Assembly (NCBI RefSeq): GCF_000092425.1
Contig: NC_014221.1
Coordinates: 1,059,001 to 1,123,000, forward strand
Source of the DNA: Truepera radiovictrix DSM 17093
GTDB taxonomy: Bacteria; Deinococcota; Deinococci; Deinococcales; Trueperaceae
Reading direction: 5' to 3'
DNA: 64,000 nucleotides
Under the pieces are notes generated by a model. That model made no database searches, was not told where the DNA came from, and worked only from the letters and a program-made list of their open reading frames with translations. Both the position numbers and the translations under genes were made by a program. Below, in pieces: positions 9,884-19,700 of the stretch (position 1 is its first letter; each line of letters starts with the position of its first letter).

Positions 9884-11419
9884 ATGGTAGCGGTCAGCCA
9901 AAAGGGTGTAGCGGGGGGGGGCGAGCGCGCCCCCGTGCTCGAGATGCGCGGCGTCAGCAAACGCTTCCCCGGCGTTAAAGCCCTCGACGGTGTCGATTTG
10001 AGCGTCTACGCCGGTGAGATCCACGCCCTCATGGGCGAGAACGGCGCCGGCAAGAGCACCCTCATGAAGATCCTGGCGGGCGCCTACACGGCCGACGCGG
10101 GGGAGATCTTGCTGGACGGCCAGAGTGTGAGCATCCGCAGCCCGCAAGACGCCAAGCGGCTCGGCGTCACGTTGATCTACCAAGAGCTCAACTTAGCCCC
10201 TAACCTGACGGTCGCCGAGAACATCTTTATGGGCAGCGAGCTCGCGCGCGGCGCCCTCGTGCGCCGCGCCGAGATGCAGCGGCGCGCCGGCGAGGTGCTC
10301 CGCACGCTCGCGGCGAGTTTCGGGCCGCAGACGCTCGCGGGCAAGCTGTCGATCGCCGAGCAGCAGCAGGTCGAGATCGCGCGCGCGCTCCTCCACAAAA
10401 GCCGCGTGCTGGTCATGGACGAACCCACCACGGCGCTCTCGGACCGGGAGACGGAGCGTTTGTTCGCGGTGATCCGCCGCCTCAAAGCCGAAGGCTTGGC
10501 GATCATCTATATCAGCCACCGCATGGCCGAGGTGTACGAGCTCGCCGACCGCGTGAGCGTCCTGCGCGACGGCGCCTACGTGGGTACGCTGGCGCGCGCC
10601 GAGCTCTCCTCGAGCCGCTTGGTGCAGCTCATGGTCGGGCGCCCGCTCAAGGAGTTCTACCGCCACGAGCGCGCGACGGGGCGCGCCGAGGTGGTGCTCG
10701 AGGTGCGTGGGCTCGCGGGCGGCAAGGTCAAACCGACGAGCTTTGCGCTGCGCGCGGGTGAGATCGTAGGGCTCGCCGGGCTCGTCGGCGCGGGGCGCAC
10801 GGAGTTGGCGCGCCTCATCTTCGGCGCCGACCCCAAGTCGGCGGGCGAGCTGCACCTGTCGGGGCGGCCGGTGCGCGTCTCTAGCCCCGAGGACGCGGTG
10901 CGCGCCGGCATCGGCTACGTCCCCGAAAACCGCAAGGAGCAGGGGCTGTTTTTGGAGCTCTCGGCGCGGGAGAACATCACCATGAACGTGCTCGCCCAAG
11001 ACGGGCGGGCGGGGGTGCTCAACTTCCGCGCGCTGCGCGCGCGCACCGCCAAGGCCATCGGCGACCTGAACGTACGGGTGGCGAGTCAGGCGACAAAGGC
11101 CCTGAGCCTCTCGGGGGGCAACCAGCAAAAGCTTTTGGTCGCGCGTTGGCTCGAGATCGGCCCGCGCGTGCTGCTTTTAGACGAGCCGACGCGCGGGGTC
11201 GACGTGGGCGCCAAAGGGGAGATCTACCGCATCATGAACGAGCTCGCCGCGCGCGGGGTGGCGATCTTGTTCATCTCCTCGGAGCTGCCCGAGATCATCG
11301 GGATGAGCGACCGCGTGCTCGTGATGCGCGAGGGGGCGCTCGCGGGTGAACTGCGCGCGGGCGAGATTTCACAGGAGGCGATCATGACCCTTGCAACCGG
11401 GGCGACGGAGGTCGCATGA
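9884..11419 (+). CDS. Sugar ABC transporter ATP-binding protein, double-domain RbsA/XylG type
   Basis: This 511-residue protein holds two ABC domains in tandem. The first has Walker [10 protein letters not shown] near residue 48, a [15 protein letters not shown] signature and Walker [12 protein letters not shown]. The second has the altered Walker A typical of RbsA (GLVGAGRTE), a full [15 protein letters not shown] signature and [16 protein letters not shown]. It would energise uptake together with the adjacent permease, whose start overlaps its stop as ATGA. Sugar specificity cannot be read from the ATPase. Confidence 0.93.
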   Translation: MVAVSQKGVAGGGERAPVLEMRGVSKRFPGVKALDGVDLSVYAGEIHALMGENGAGKSTLMKILAGAYTADAGEILLDGQSVSIRSPQDAKRLGVTLIYQELNLAPNLTVAENIFMGSELARGALVRRAEMQRRAGEVLRTLAASFGPQTLAGKLSIAEQQQVEIARALLHKSRVLVMDEPTTALSDRETERLFAVIRRLKAEGLAIIYISHRMAEVYELADRVSVLRDGAYVGTLARAELSSSRLVQLMVGRPLKEFYRHERATGRAEVVLEVRGLAGGKVKPTSFALRAGEIVGLAGLVGAGRTELARLIFGADPKSAGELHLSGRPVRVSSPEDAVRAGIGYVPENRKEQGLFLELSARENITMNVLAQDGRAGVLNFRALRARTAKAIGDLNVRVASQATKALSLSGGNQQKLLVARWLEIGPRVLLLDEPTRGVDVGAKGEIYRIMNELAARGVAILFISSELPEIIGMSDRVLVMREGALAGELRAGEISQEAIMTLATGATEVA

Positions 11420-12384
11420 CGGGCGCAACCGCCAAACCGAACCGCCGCCAGGTGGTCTCGGATTTCGTCCAGGGGTTGGGCATTCTGCCCGTGCTGTTGG
11501 TGATCTGCGTGCTCTTCGCGCTGCTGACGCCCAACTTTTTAACGGCCAACAACCTTCTGAACGTGGTCCGCCAAGCCTCGATCAACATCGTGCTGGCTGC
11601 GGGGATGACTTTCGTCATCCTCACGGGCGGCATCGACCTCTCGGTTGGTTCGATCTTGGGGGCGACCGCCGTGGCCGGCGTTCTCGTCTCGCTGGTGCCC
11701 GAGTGGAGCTGGGCGGCGGTGCCCGTCACCCTCTTGGCGGGGCTCGCGATGGGGCTCTTTAACGGGGCGCTCGTCGCCTACGTCGGGCTGCCCGCCTTTA
11801 TCGTCACGCTCGGTTCGTACACCGGCCTGCGCGGCCTCGCCTACTTGCTCGCAAACGGAACGACGGTGATTAACAACAACCTCCCCTTTGCGTGGATCGG
11901 CAACGCCTACTTGGGGCCGCTGCCGTGGCTCGTGGTGATCGCGCTCGCTGTGGTCGCTATGAGCTGGTTTATCCTGCGCCGCACCGTCTTGGGGGTACAC
12001 ATCTACGCGGTCGGGGGGAACCTGCAGGCCGCGCGCCTGACGGGGATCAAGGTCGGTCTGGTGCTCCTCTTCGTCTACGGCTTTTCCGGGCTGATGTCGG
12101 GGCTCGGTGGGGTGATGAGCGCTGCGCGTCTGTATAGCGCCAACGGCAACCTCGGGCAGGGGTACGAGCTCGACGCGATCGCCGCGGTGATCTTGGGCGG
12201 TACGAGCTTCGTCGGCGGGGTCGGGACGATCATCGGCACGCTTTTCGGCGCGCTCATTATCGCCGTGCTCAACAACGGCCTGACGCTCATGAACGTGTCG
12301 TTTTTCTGGCAGCTCGTCGTCAAGGGGCTAGTGATTATCGTCGCGGTAATTATCGACAAGCTGCGCACGCGCCGGGCCGCGTAG
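11416..12384 (+). CDS. Sugar ABC transporter permease, RbsC type
   Basis: The 322-residue protein is a BPD_transp_2 permease with about 8-10 hydrophobic helices. It carries the family motif region [17 protein letters not shown] near residue 75, [22 protein letters not shown], and the cytoplasmic coupling region [19 protein letters not shown] near residue 195. It forms the membrane channel for the binding protein and double ATPase. The ATGA overlap with the ATPase gene and a 3-bp gap to the kinase gene mark one operon. Confidence 0.93.
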   Translation: MTGATAKPNRRQVVSDFVQGLGILPVLLVICVLFALLTPNFLTANNLLNVVRQASINIVLAAGMTFVILTGGIDLSVGSILGATAVAGVLVSLVPEWSWAAVPVTLLAGLAMGLFNGALVAYVGLPAFIVTLGSYTGLRGLAYLLANGTTVINNNLPFAWIGNAYLGPLPWLVVIALAVVAMSWFILRRTVLGVHIYAVGGNLQAARLTGIKVGLVLLFVYGFSGLMSGLGGVMSAARLYSANGNLGQGYELDAIAAVILGGTSFVGGVGTIIGTLFGALIIAVLNNGLTLMNVSFFWQLVVKGLVIIVAVIIDKLRTRRAA

Positions 12385-12387
12385 CGC

Positions 12388-13872
12388 GTGCTCTTAGGCA
12401 TCGACCTCGGGACGGGTTCGGTCAAGGCGCTCCTGCTAACGCCAGAGGGCGCCGTGCTCGCCGCGGCGTCGGCCCCCTACGAGGTAGCGGCGCCGCGCCC
12501 GGGGTGGGCCGAGACGGGCGCCGAAGCGTGGTGGCAAGCGACCGTGACGGCGGTGCGGGCGGCTTTGGCGGCCGCACCGCCGGCGCGGAGCGTGGCGGCG
12601 GTCGGCCTCTCCGGGCAGATGCACGGGGTGGTGCTCGCGGACGCGGCGGGGGTGCCGCTGCGGCCAGCGGTGCTCTGGGCGGACGCGCGCGCGGCGCCGC
12701 TTCTAGAGCCCTACCGCGAGCTCTTGGGGGGGCTCTGCGCGGCGCTCGAGAACCCCGTCGCGGCGGGGATGGCGGGGCCGACGCTGCTGTGGCTGCGGCG
12801 CTATGAGCCGCGGCTGTTGGCGCGCGCCCGCTGGGCGCTGCAACCCAAGGACTGGCTGCGGCTGCGCCTCACGGGGGAGGCCGCGGCGGAGCCCTCGGAC
12901 GCCTCGGGGACGCTCCTCTACGCCCTTCGCGAGGACGCGTGGCTGATAGCGGCCGCCGAGCGTTTGGGGCTCAACCCGGCGCTGCTGCCGCCTTTGGTGC
13001 CCTCGAGCGCCCCCGCCGGGACGCTGCGCCCCGAGGCGGCAGCGGCGCTCGGCCTCCCCGCGGGGGTGCGCGTCGTCGCCGGCGGCGCGGACACCGCCTG
13101 CGCCGCTCTAGGGAGCGGCCTCGTGCGCGCGGGCGAGGCGCAGCTCACGGTCGGGACGGGGGCACAGCTCCTCGTGGTGGAGCAAGAGGCAGCGGGGCGT
13201 GCGGCGCGCGGGGTGCACCTCTTCCGCACCGTATTAGCGCCCCCGCACGCGCCTTTTTACGCGCTCGGGGCGGTGCAGAACGCGGGGCTGGCGCTCGAGT
13301 GGGCGCGGCGCGCGCTGGGGGTGTCGTGGGAGCGCCTCGTCGCGCTCGCCTTCGCCGCCCCGCCGGGGAGCGGCGGGGTGAGCTTCGCGCCCTACCTGAG
13401 CGGCGAGCGCACCCCGCACCTAGACGCGAGCGTGCGGGGCGGCTGGGTCGGGTTGTCGCTCCACAGCGCGCCGGAGCACCTCGCGCGCGCCGCCTTCGAG
13501 GGGGTCGCGTTCGCCCTGCGCGACGCGCTCGTCGCGCTCGAGCTCCCCCCCGAGACGCCGCTCAAGCTCGCGGGGGGCGGCGCCGCGCAGCCGGCGTGGC
13601 GGCAGCTTCTAGCCGACACCCTGCGCCGGCCCCTTATCCCCAGCGCCGTCCCGGCGGCGTCGGCGCGCGGGGCGGCGCTCCTAGCGGGGTTGGGGGTGGG
13701 GCTTTACGAGGACGTGAGCGCCCTGCCGCCGCCCGGGCCCGCCGGTGAGGTCGTGACGCCGGCCCCCCCAGACGCGCGGCTCGAGGCGGCCTACGCGCGC
13801 TTTCGGGCGCTCTACCCGCGGCTGCGCGGCTGGCCGCCGGCTGATGAGACTGTCTTAAAGGAGACGCGATGA
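12388..13872 (+). CDS. xylB: FGGY-family carbohydrate kinase, xylulokinase-like (first copy)
   Basis: The 494-residue protein begins with the phosphate-1 loop LLGIDLGTGSVKALLL and has [11 protein letters not shown] near residue 72, [12 protein letters not shown] near residue 171, and the FGGY signature region (SGERTPHLDASVRGGWVGL, GGGAAQP). SGQMHG and the Asp in PSDASGT are xylulokinase-like. It would phosphorylate D-xylulose or a related ketopentose. It starts with GTG three bases after the permease stop and overlaps the isomerase start by four. Only moderately similar to the second kinase in this operon, so the two may differ in substrate. Confidence 0.85.
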   Translation: MLLGIDLGTGSVKALLLTPEGAVLAAASAPYEVAAPRPGWAETGAEAWWQATVTAVRAALAAAPPARSVAAVGLSGQMHGVVLADAAGVPLRPAVLWADARAAPLLEPYRELLGGLCAALENPVAAGMAGPTLLWLRRYEPRLLARARWALQPKDWLRLRLTGEAAAEPSDASGTLLYALREDAWLIAAAERLGLNPALLPPLVPSSAPAGTLRPEAAAALGLPAGVRVVAGGADTACAALGSGLVRAGEAQLTVGTGAQLLVVEQEAAGRAARGVHLFRTVLAPPHAPFYALGAVQNAGLALEWARRALGVSWERLVALAFAAPPGSGGVSFAPYLSGERTPHLDASVRGGWVGLSLHSAPEHLARAAFEGVAFALRDALVALELPPETPLKLAGGGAAQPAWRQLLADTLRRPLIPSAVPAASARGAALLAGLGVGLYEDVSALPPPGPAGEVVTPAPPDARLEAAYARFRALYPRLRGWPPADETVLKETR

Positions 13873-14411
13873 AGCGAACCGAATGGGAGCACTTTCGCAA
13901 CCTGGCGCTGCCCTACTTCGAGCGCGCCGGGATCTACCTCACCGAGGCCGAGAAGGCGGGGCTCGAGGTCGCCGACTTGGGGCTCGGCGAGTTTGAGACC
14001 ACGGGGCTTGTGCTCCACACGTACGTCAACACGGCGCGCGTCTGCGCCAAGGAGCTCGTGCTGCTCCCGCACCAGACCTGCCCGCAGCACAAGCACCCGC
14101 CCGTGGGCGACGACCCCGGCAAAGAGGAGACCTTTCGCGTCCGCTGGGGGACGCTCTACCTCTACGTCGAGGGGGAGCCCACGGAGGCGCCCAAGGCGCG
14201 CCCCCCCGAGGGGCGCCAAGGCACCTACACGGTGTTTCACGAGGTGGTGTTGGCGCGAGGGGAGCAGTACACGCTGGCGCCCGACACCTGGCACTGGTTT
14301 CAAGCGGGGCCGGAGGGGGCGGTGGTGAGCGAGTTCTCGACCCGCAGCCGCGACGAGCTCGACCGCTTTACCGACCCCGAGATCCGCCGCCTGCCGGAGG
14401 TGACGCCGTGA
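13869..14411 (+). CDS. D-lyxose ketol-isomerase, cupin type
   Basis: The 180-residue protein resembles the small cupin D-lyxose isomerases (EC 5.3.1.15), such as B. subtilis YdaE, which convert D-lyxose to D-xylulose and also act on D-mannose. Metal-ligand candidates are the His pair in CPQHKHPP (about residues 76-83), Glu in [11 protein letters not shown], and the later His in [31 protein letters not shown] at the N-terminus fits the family. It is overlapped on both sides by xylulokinase-like genes, which supports production of D-xylulose. D-mannose or another epimer as true substrate is not excluded. Confidence 0.85.
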   Translation: MKRTEWEHFRNLALPYFERAGIYLTEAEKAGLEVADLGLGEFETTGLVLHTYVNTARVCAKELVLLPHQTCPQHKHPPVGDDPGKEETFRVRWGTLYLYVEGEPTEAPKARPPEGRQGTYTVFHEVVLARGEQYTLAPDTWHWFQAGPEGAVVSEFSTRSRDELDRFTDPEIRRLPEVTP

Positions 14412-15853
14412 CGGGGGAGAGGCCGCTCGCGCTCGGCCTCGACCTCGGGACGAGCGGCGTGCGCGCGGTCGCAGTCGACGAGCGCGGCGCGCTCGTCGCC
14501 GAAGCGACCCGCACCTACCCTTTGCTGACCCCGCGGCCCGGCTGGACGGAGCAGCGCCCGGAGGACTGGGTGGACGCCTCCCTGTCGGCGCTCGCCGAGC
14601 TCGCGGCGCAGCTGACGGGGGCGCCCGTCGCGCTCGGGTTGTCCGGGCAGATGCACGGCCTGGTCGCCCTGGACGGGGCGGGGGAGCCCGTGCGGCCCGC
14701 TCTTTTGTGGAACGACCAGCGCACGGGCGAGGCGGTCCGCGAGCTCGAGGCGGCGGTCCCCAAAGAGACGCTCGTCGCCCGCACCGGTAACCCCGCCATC
14801 ACCGGGTTTCAGCTCCCCAAACTCCTCTGGCTCCGCGCCGCCGAACCGGAGGCGTTCGCGCGCACGCGCCACGTGCTCTTGCCCAAGGATTTTCTCGGCT
14901 TCGTGCTCTCGGGCGAACGGGCCGCCGAACCGTCCGACGCCTCGGGGACGGGGTGCTTTCACCTGGAGACGAAGACCTGGGACGAGGAGGTGCTGGGCGC
15001 GCTCGGTCTGAGCGCGGACCTCTTCCCCCCCATCGTCCCGTCGCACGCGGTGGTCGGACGCCTCAGGGGCGCGCTCGCCGAGCGGACGGGGTTGCCGAAA
15101 GGGTTGCCCGTGGTCGCGGGCGCCGGGGACAACGCCGCGGCGGCCACGGGGCTCGGGCTCTCGAGCCGCACGCCGAGGCTCGGCAGCGTCAGCCTCGGCA
15201 CCTCCGGGGTGGTGTTCGCGCCCCTTAAGGCCCCGACGCCCGACCCGGGGGGGCGCGTGCACCTCTTCTGCCACGCCGACGGCGGTTACCACCTCCTCGG
15301 GGTGACGCTCGCGGCGGCGGGGAGCCTCGAGTGGTACCGCAAGACCTTCTGCCCGGAGCGCTCCTTTGGCGAGCTCGTCGCCGAAGCCGCCTCGAGCCCC
15401 CCTGGCGCTAGCGGCGTGACCTTCAAACCCTATCTGGCGGGCGAGCGCACCCCGCACCTGAACCCCGACCTGCGCGGCTCGTGGACGGGGCTAAGCTTGG
15501 CGACGCGGCACGCCGACGTGGTGCGCGCGCTCCTCGAGGGGGTCGCCTTTAGCCTCCGCGACGCGTACGACATCATCCGGCCGCTCAGCCCCCTAGAGCG
15601 GGCGCTCGTCACGGGCGGCGGCGCCAAGTCCGAGCTGTGGGTGCAGATGGTCGCCGACGTGCTGGAGCTGCCTCTAGCCAAACCCGAGCAGAACCAGGGG
15701 GCGGCCTACGGCGCGGCGCTCCTCGCGTGGCAGGGGGTCGGGCGCGTGGAGCACGCGGCGGACTTGGCGCGTACGGCGGTGGCCGCCGAGGTGACGCCCG
15801 CGTCGGCGGCGCCCTACGAGGCGGCGCTGAGGCGTTACCGAAGTGGACATTAG
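14408..15853 (+). CDS. xylB: FGGY-family carbohydrate kinase, xylulokinase-like (second copy)
   Basis: The 481-residue protein has [18 protein letters not shown] at the N-terminus, [13 protein letters not shown], the WNDQRT motif typical of xylulokinases, [31 protein letters not shown] and [20 protein letters not shown]. The GNxxxxGFxxPKLLWL and WNDQRT segments are closer to classical D-xylulokinase than those of the first kinase (there LWADARA). GTG 14408 overlaps the isomerase stop. It is the last gene of the operon. Confidence 0.9.
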   Translation: MTGERPLALGLDLGTSGVRAVAVDERGALVAEATRTYPLLTPRPGWTEQRPEDWVDASLSALAELAAQLTGAPVALGLSGQMHGLVALDGAGEPVRPALLWNDQRTGEAVRELEAAVPKETLVARTGNPAITGFQLPKLLWLRAAEPEAFARTRHVLLPKDFLGFVLSGERAAEPSDASGTGCFHLETKTWDEEVLGALGLSADLFPPIVPSHAVVGRLRGALAERTGLPKGLPVVAGAGDNAAAATGLGLSSRTPRLGSVSLGTSGVVFAPLKAPTPDPGGRVHLFCHADGGYHLLGVTLAAAGSLEWYRKTFCPERSFGELVAEAASSPPGASGVTFKPYLAGERTPHLNPDLRGSWTGLSLATRHADVVRALLEGVAFSLRDAYDIIRPLSPLERALVTGGGAKSELWVQMVADVLELPLAKPEQNQGAAYGAALLAWQGVGRVEHAADLARTAVAAEVTPASAAPYEAALRRYRSGH

Positions 15854-15913
15854 AACCACAGGGTTCGAACGGCAACCCTAAACCGTTGCGGCCGAGAGAA
15901 TGCACAACGTCGA

Positions 15914-15943
15914 TGTATACAAACCGTGATACGATTTGTAACA
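15914..15943 (+). promoter_or_regulatory. Palindromic operator and -10 box of mazEF
   Basis: TGTATACAAA at 15914-15923 and TTTGTAACA at 15935-15943 form an imperfect inverted repeat. A -10-like TACGAT (15930-15935) lies inside it and ends seven bases before the mazE ATG. Binding of MazE or MazEF here would block the promoter, the usual autoregulation of this module type. Confidence 0.5.
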
Positions 15944-16191
15944 TGAAGGTGTCCATCAGTGCACGGGTCGATGAGGTGCTCCTTCGGTACCTCGACAGCT
16001 ATCAACGAGCGCACGCCCTCAAAAGCCGCAGCGAGGTGCTCGAGCAAGCCATCAAAGCGCTTCGGGAGCGGGAGCTGAGCGGGCAGTACGCACAAGCGAT
16101 GGCCGAGTGGGACGCCTCAGGCGACGCCGAACTGTGGGACCAGACCGCCGGTGACGGCCTACTCACCAAGGACGCCCATGAGGCGGGGTGA
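15943..16191 (+). CDS. mazE: MazE-like antitoxin with ribbon-helix-helix N-terminus
   Basis: The 82-residue protein starts with KVSISARVDEVLLRYLDSYQRAHALKSRSEVLEQAIKALRERE, the beta strand and two helices of a ribbon-helix-helix (CopG/Arc-like) DNA-binding dimer. An acidic, Trp-containing tail follows (AMAEWDASGDAELWDQTAGDG), typical of the toxin-binding part of MazE antitoxins. ATG 15943 is chosen as the start of the RHS strand; the frame runs open upstream into xylB. The gene overlaps mazF by 14 bases. Confidence 0.85.
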   Translation: MKVSISARVDEVLLRYLDSYQRAHALKSRSEVLEQAIKALRERELSGQYAQAMAEWDASGDAELWDQTAGDGLLTKDAHEAG

Positions 16192-16528
16192 CATCTACTT
16201 CGCCGACCTAGACCCGATCCGGGGCAGCGAGGCGAACAAAACGCGGCCCGTGGTGGTCGTGAGCCACGACGCTCTTAACCGCGTCGTCGAGGAGCGGCGG
16301 CGAGGCGTGGTGACGGTGGTGCCGCTAAGCAGCAACGTCGAGCGCGTCTACGCCTTTCAGGTTCTCTTGCCCGCCGAGGTGACCGGTTTGCCAAAGGACG
16401 CCAAGGCGCAAGCCGAGCAGGTTCGGGCCCTAGCGTATGAGCGCTTCGCACCTGCCCCTAAGGGCGTGTTACCCGAACGCTACCTGCAAGCGCTAGGCGA
16501 AGCGCTGAAGCTGCACCTGGCGCTTTAG
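16178..16528 (+). CDS. mazF: MazF/PemK-family endoribonuclease toxin
   Basis: The 116-residue toxin has MRRGDIYFADLDPIRGSEANKTRPVVVVSHDALN at the N-terminus, the conserved RGxIxxxxLdP..GsEqxktRPvvvls pattern of MazF. VTVVPLSSN supplies the catalytic Thr/Ser region and KAQAEQVRALAYERF completes the fold. MazF cleaves single-stranded mRNA at short sequence motifs. ATG 16178 gives the family N-terminus directly and lies within the mazE end, coupling toxin to antitoxin. The gene appears intact. Confidence 0.92.
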   Translation: MRRGDIYFADLDPIRGSEANKTRPVVVVSHDALNRVVEERRRGVVTVVPLSSNVERVYAFQVLLPAEVTGLPKDAKAQAEQVRALAYERFAPAPKGVLPERYLQALGEALKLHLAL

Positions 16529-16616
16529 GTGCACCCGTTGCCGTGCGCGTTGGGAGGAGTTGTGTGGCTCTGCGATGTTGATGAGCTGCATACTTTCGCG
16601 CCGCTTTGGTCGGGCA

Positions 16617-16739
16617 CCAATAGACCTCCTGCGAAAGTGGGAGGCGGGCGAACGCCCGGCTCCGGCTTTCGCCGAGTGGAGCGAGTATGAGCAGACGCGC
16701 TCAGTTGAAAAAACAGCACTTTTGCAGGAAGTCTAATGG
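16617..16739. mobile_element. MITE-like element with 23-bp imperfect terminal inverted repeats
   Basis: Between mazF and the end of tamB, 16617-16639 (CCAATAGACCTCCTGCGAAAGTG) and 16717-16739 are inverted copies matching at 20 of 23 positions. The roughly 77 bases between them encode no recognisable protein. Ends of the form AGAC-TTCCTGC-AAAAGTG are found on some IS5/IS4-like insertion sequences, so this is probably a small non-autonomous derivative. TA lies at both outer boundaries of the GAC...GTC core and may be the target duplication. The rest of the 16529-16790 gap shows nothing else I can support. Confidence 0.5.
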
Positions 16740-16790
16740 GAGCGCCTTGGCTGTGCCCCTGCTGCACCGTTTCGGGTTAGACGACAGCGT

Positions 16791-19700
16791 CTACCACGTA
16801 AAGCTCACCCCGAACCCGACCCGCGTGCGGCTCGTTTGCGTCGAGGTCTCGAGCGCCGCGTCTAGGCTCACGAGCGGGCTGAGGTTGTAGGCCAGCGACA
16901 GGTTGAAGTCGGTCACCGCCGTGAGGTTGGTGCGCCCGAGCAGGTTGACCCCGCCCGAGAGGTTGAGCTCCAGGGGGTCGAGCACGTAGCGGACCGAAAA
17001 CTCGTTGGAGAGGGCGTAGGCCTGCGTCGGGTCGTTCGCGCTGCCGACCAAGAGGCTGGCGAAGAGGTTGTCGCCTAGGTAGCCGCCGACGCGCACGGAG
17101 ACGCCGAAGGGGTCGGCGAGCTGGCCGTCTAGAAGCGTCGAGAGCGAGGTCGTGCGGATCTCGAAGAGGTCGACGCCGATCGCTTCGCCGAGAGCGCTCT
17201 GGAGCTCCGAGAGGACGAGCAGGTCGACGGCGGTGTCGAGCGCCGTCTCGGCGACCGACCCCGCGACGCCGCCGGCGCCCGTGAGGGTGGTGCCGAGCTG
17301 CAGGCGTCCGAGCGTCAGCAGCGAGACGAGCTCGGTCTCGGTGAGCGCGCGGGGGGCGGCAGCGCCCTCCTGGAGCTGGGCGTTGCTCGTCAGGGTGGGC
17401 TCGAGCTCCAACACGGTGCGCCCCGCGAGGTTCTCCTCGAAGCCGCCCGTGACCGCGAGCGTCACCTCGAAGGTCGGGCCGGGGGGGGCGACGAACTCGG
17501 CGCTCGTCTGCACCCCGAGCGCCCGGTTTTTGTCGAAGCTGGCCTGCGCTTCGAGCGCGAGCGTCGGGAAGGCCCCCTGGGCGGGGTCGAAGAGCGCGAG
17601 CCCCTGGGTCAGCACGAAGTCTTGCCCCGAAAAGCGGACCGTCCCGCGTAGGGCGCGCGCCTCGCCCGCCAAGCGCGGTTGGGCGGCGGTGCCCGTGACG
17701 GTGAGGTCGACGCTCAGCTCGGCGGAGCCGAACGCTTCGGCGAAGAGCACCTCGCGGGGGGCGCGCACGGTAAGGCCCTCGAAGCGCACCCGTTGGAGCA
17801 CCGGGTTGGGGGTGCGCGGGCCCGCCTCGAGACCCGCGCCTAGGGGCGTGGCGGGGTCCGGCACGGTGGGGTCCGTTAGGTCTGGCGCTACGCGTGGGAG
17901 CTCGAGCTGCGCGCCGTTTAGGTCGGGTGTGGCGAGGCTAGAGCGCAGCGCCAAGGCGTCCGTCTCCCCGCTCGTCGTAAGCGGGCTCACCGTACCGGTC
18001 GCCGAGAGGACTTCGGCGTCGGGGGGTGCGGCGCGCGCCGCCTCGCCGACCTCCTCGCCCGCCGTCTCGTCGTCCGCAGCGGTGGGGCCAGCGTCCGGTG
18101 CGCCGCCGCGCGCGGCCAGCGAGAGCTGCGCTTCGCGGGCAAACGCGCTCCCCGAGACGACGAACGCGCCCCCCTCGGCGCGGAGGTTGAGGTTGAGGTC
18201 GGTGTCGCTGCGCGCCAAAAAGAGCCGCTCGGCGCGCACGTCGAGCCCTTGGCCCTGGAGCGTGAGGTCGAGCGGGGTGAGCGACCCCGTCACGGTAAAG
18301 GGGTTGCCGAGCACCCCTTGCGCCTCGAGCTGCCAGTCGCGCAGCCCCGCCTGCGGGAAGAGGCGTCCGCGAACCTCGCTCACGGTCCCGACGGTGGGGA
18401 TCGCGGCGCTGCCGGCAAAGCGCAGCGCCACGTTGGAGGCGACGAAGGGGCTTAAGCTCACCTGACCGCTCCCCTGGACGACGAGCGCCCCCCCGATGGG
18501 GGAGACGCCGATGAGGTCGGCGCGCAGACCCAGCGCGCCCCCCGAGAGCGTGGCGGCGGTGTTGAGCGCGCGGTAGCTCGAGCCCGCTAGGTTCAGCTCC
18601 AACGCGGGGCTAAGGAGCGTGATGTCGGGCGCCGACGGGCTCCCGGCGGCGCGCAGGTCGAGCGACCCGCGCGCGCCGACGTCGAACGCGGCGAGCTGCG
18701 GGAAGAGGCTCAAGATCGGGGTGAAGTCGGCCGCTTCGGCCTCGAGGGTAAAGTCGAGCGCCTCCGGGGTGAGCTGGCCCTGGGCGCGCCAGAAGCCGTC
18801 GCCGCGAAACTCCGCGCGTTCGACGAACAGCGCGCCCCCCTCGAAGCGCAGCGCGACGTCCCCTTCGGTGACGGGGCCGCGGGGCGCAGGGCCCGTGAGC
18901 GCAATCGCGGGCGCGCTCGTGCTCGCGGGGGCGGCGACGCCGCTCTCGGCGCGCCGCAGGGTGAGGCGCTCGCTCGCGACCCGGACGTAGCTAGCGGCCG
19001 GGTCGTCGAGCGGCACCTCGAAGCGGGCCGCGCCGGTGGCCGCGGCCACGACCTGCGCCTCACCCAGCGCGGCCTCGGCAAGGGCGCCCAAGGGGAAACC
19101 CTCGAGCGTGGCGAGCCCCGCGACGACCCCCCGCCCCCCGCCGCGGGCGTCGTAGGTGGCATTCAAACGGCTGCCGGCGAGCTCGGCGCGCAGCGCGAGG
19201 CGCGAGAACGAACCGTTGAACTCAGCCGTCATGGGGAGCGGGGTGGCGCCGGCGCGCAGGTCGGGGGCCGTGAGCTGGCCGACGACCTGGCCCGGCCGGA
19301 GCTGCGCGACCCCGCTGACGGGCGCCTCGAGGTAGGGCAGGCGCCGCGCCACCCAGGGGACGGCGGCGAGCTGAAAGCGCTCGAGGCGCAGCGAGGCGTC
19401 GAGGACGTCGTCCGCCTCTGGCAGCAGCGCGCGGGTGAGCCCCGCGGGGAGCGCGCGCGCCCAACCGAGCGCGCCGCTCGCGCCCAAGCGCCCGCCCGCG
19501 AAGGCGAGGGTGAGCTCGCCCGCGGCGCCGCTCGGGTTGAGCTCGGCCGCGCCGCTTAGGAGCACCGTTTCGTCGCCGGCACGAGCGACCGGCAGCGCGG
19601 CGACCTCGAGGGTGCCCTCGGGGCCGCGCGCGCGCGCGTAGCGCAGCTCGGCGCCTAAGCGCCCCTCGCCGAGGGCGAGGTCGCTGCGGAGCGTCACCTC

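Noticed and set aside
15856-15890. tRNA T-arm-like GGTTCGAA and a short inverted repeat after the second xylB
   Set aside because: No acceptor, anticodon or D-arm can be built around it. The six-base AGGGTT/AACCCT repeat is too weak to call a terminator.
16525-16767. 80-codon minus-strand frame after mazF
   Set aside because: It runs across the MITE-like inverted repeats and has no similarity to known proteins.
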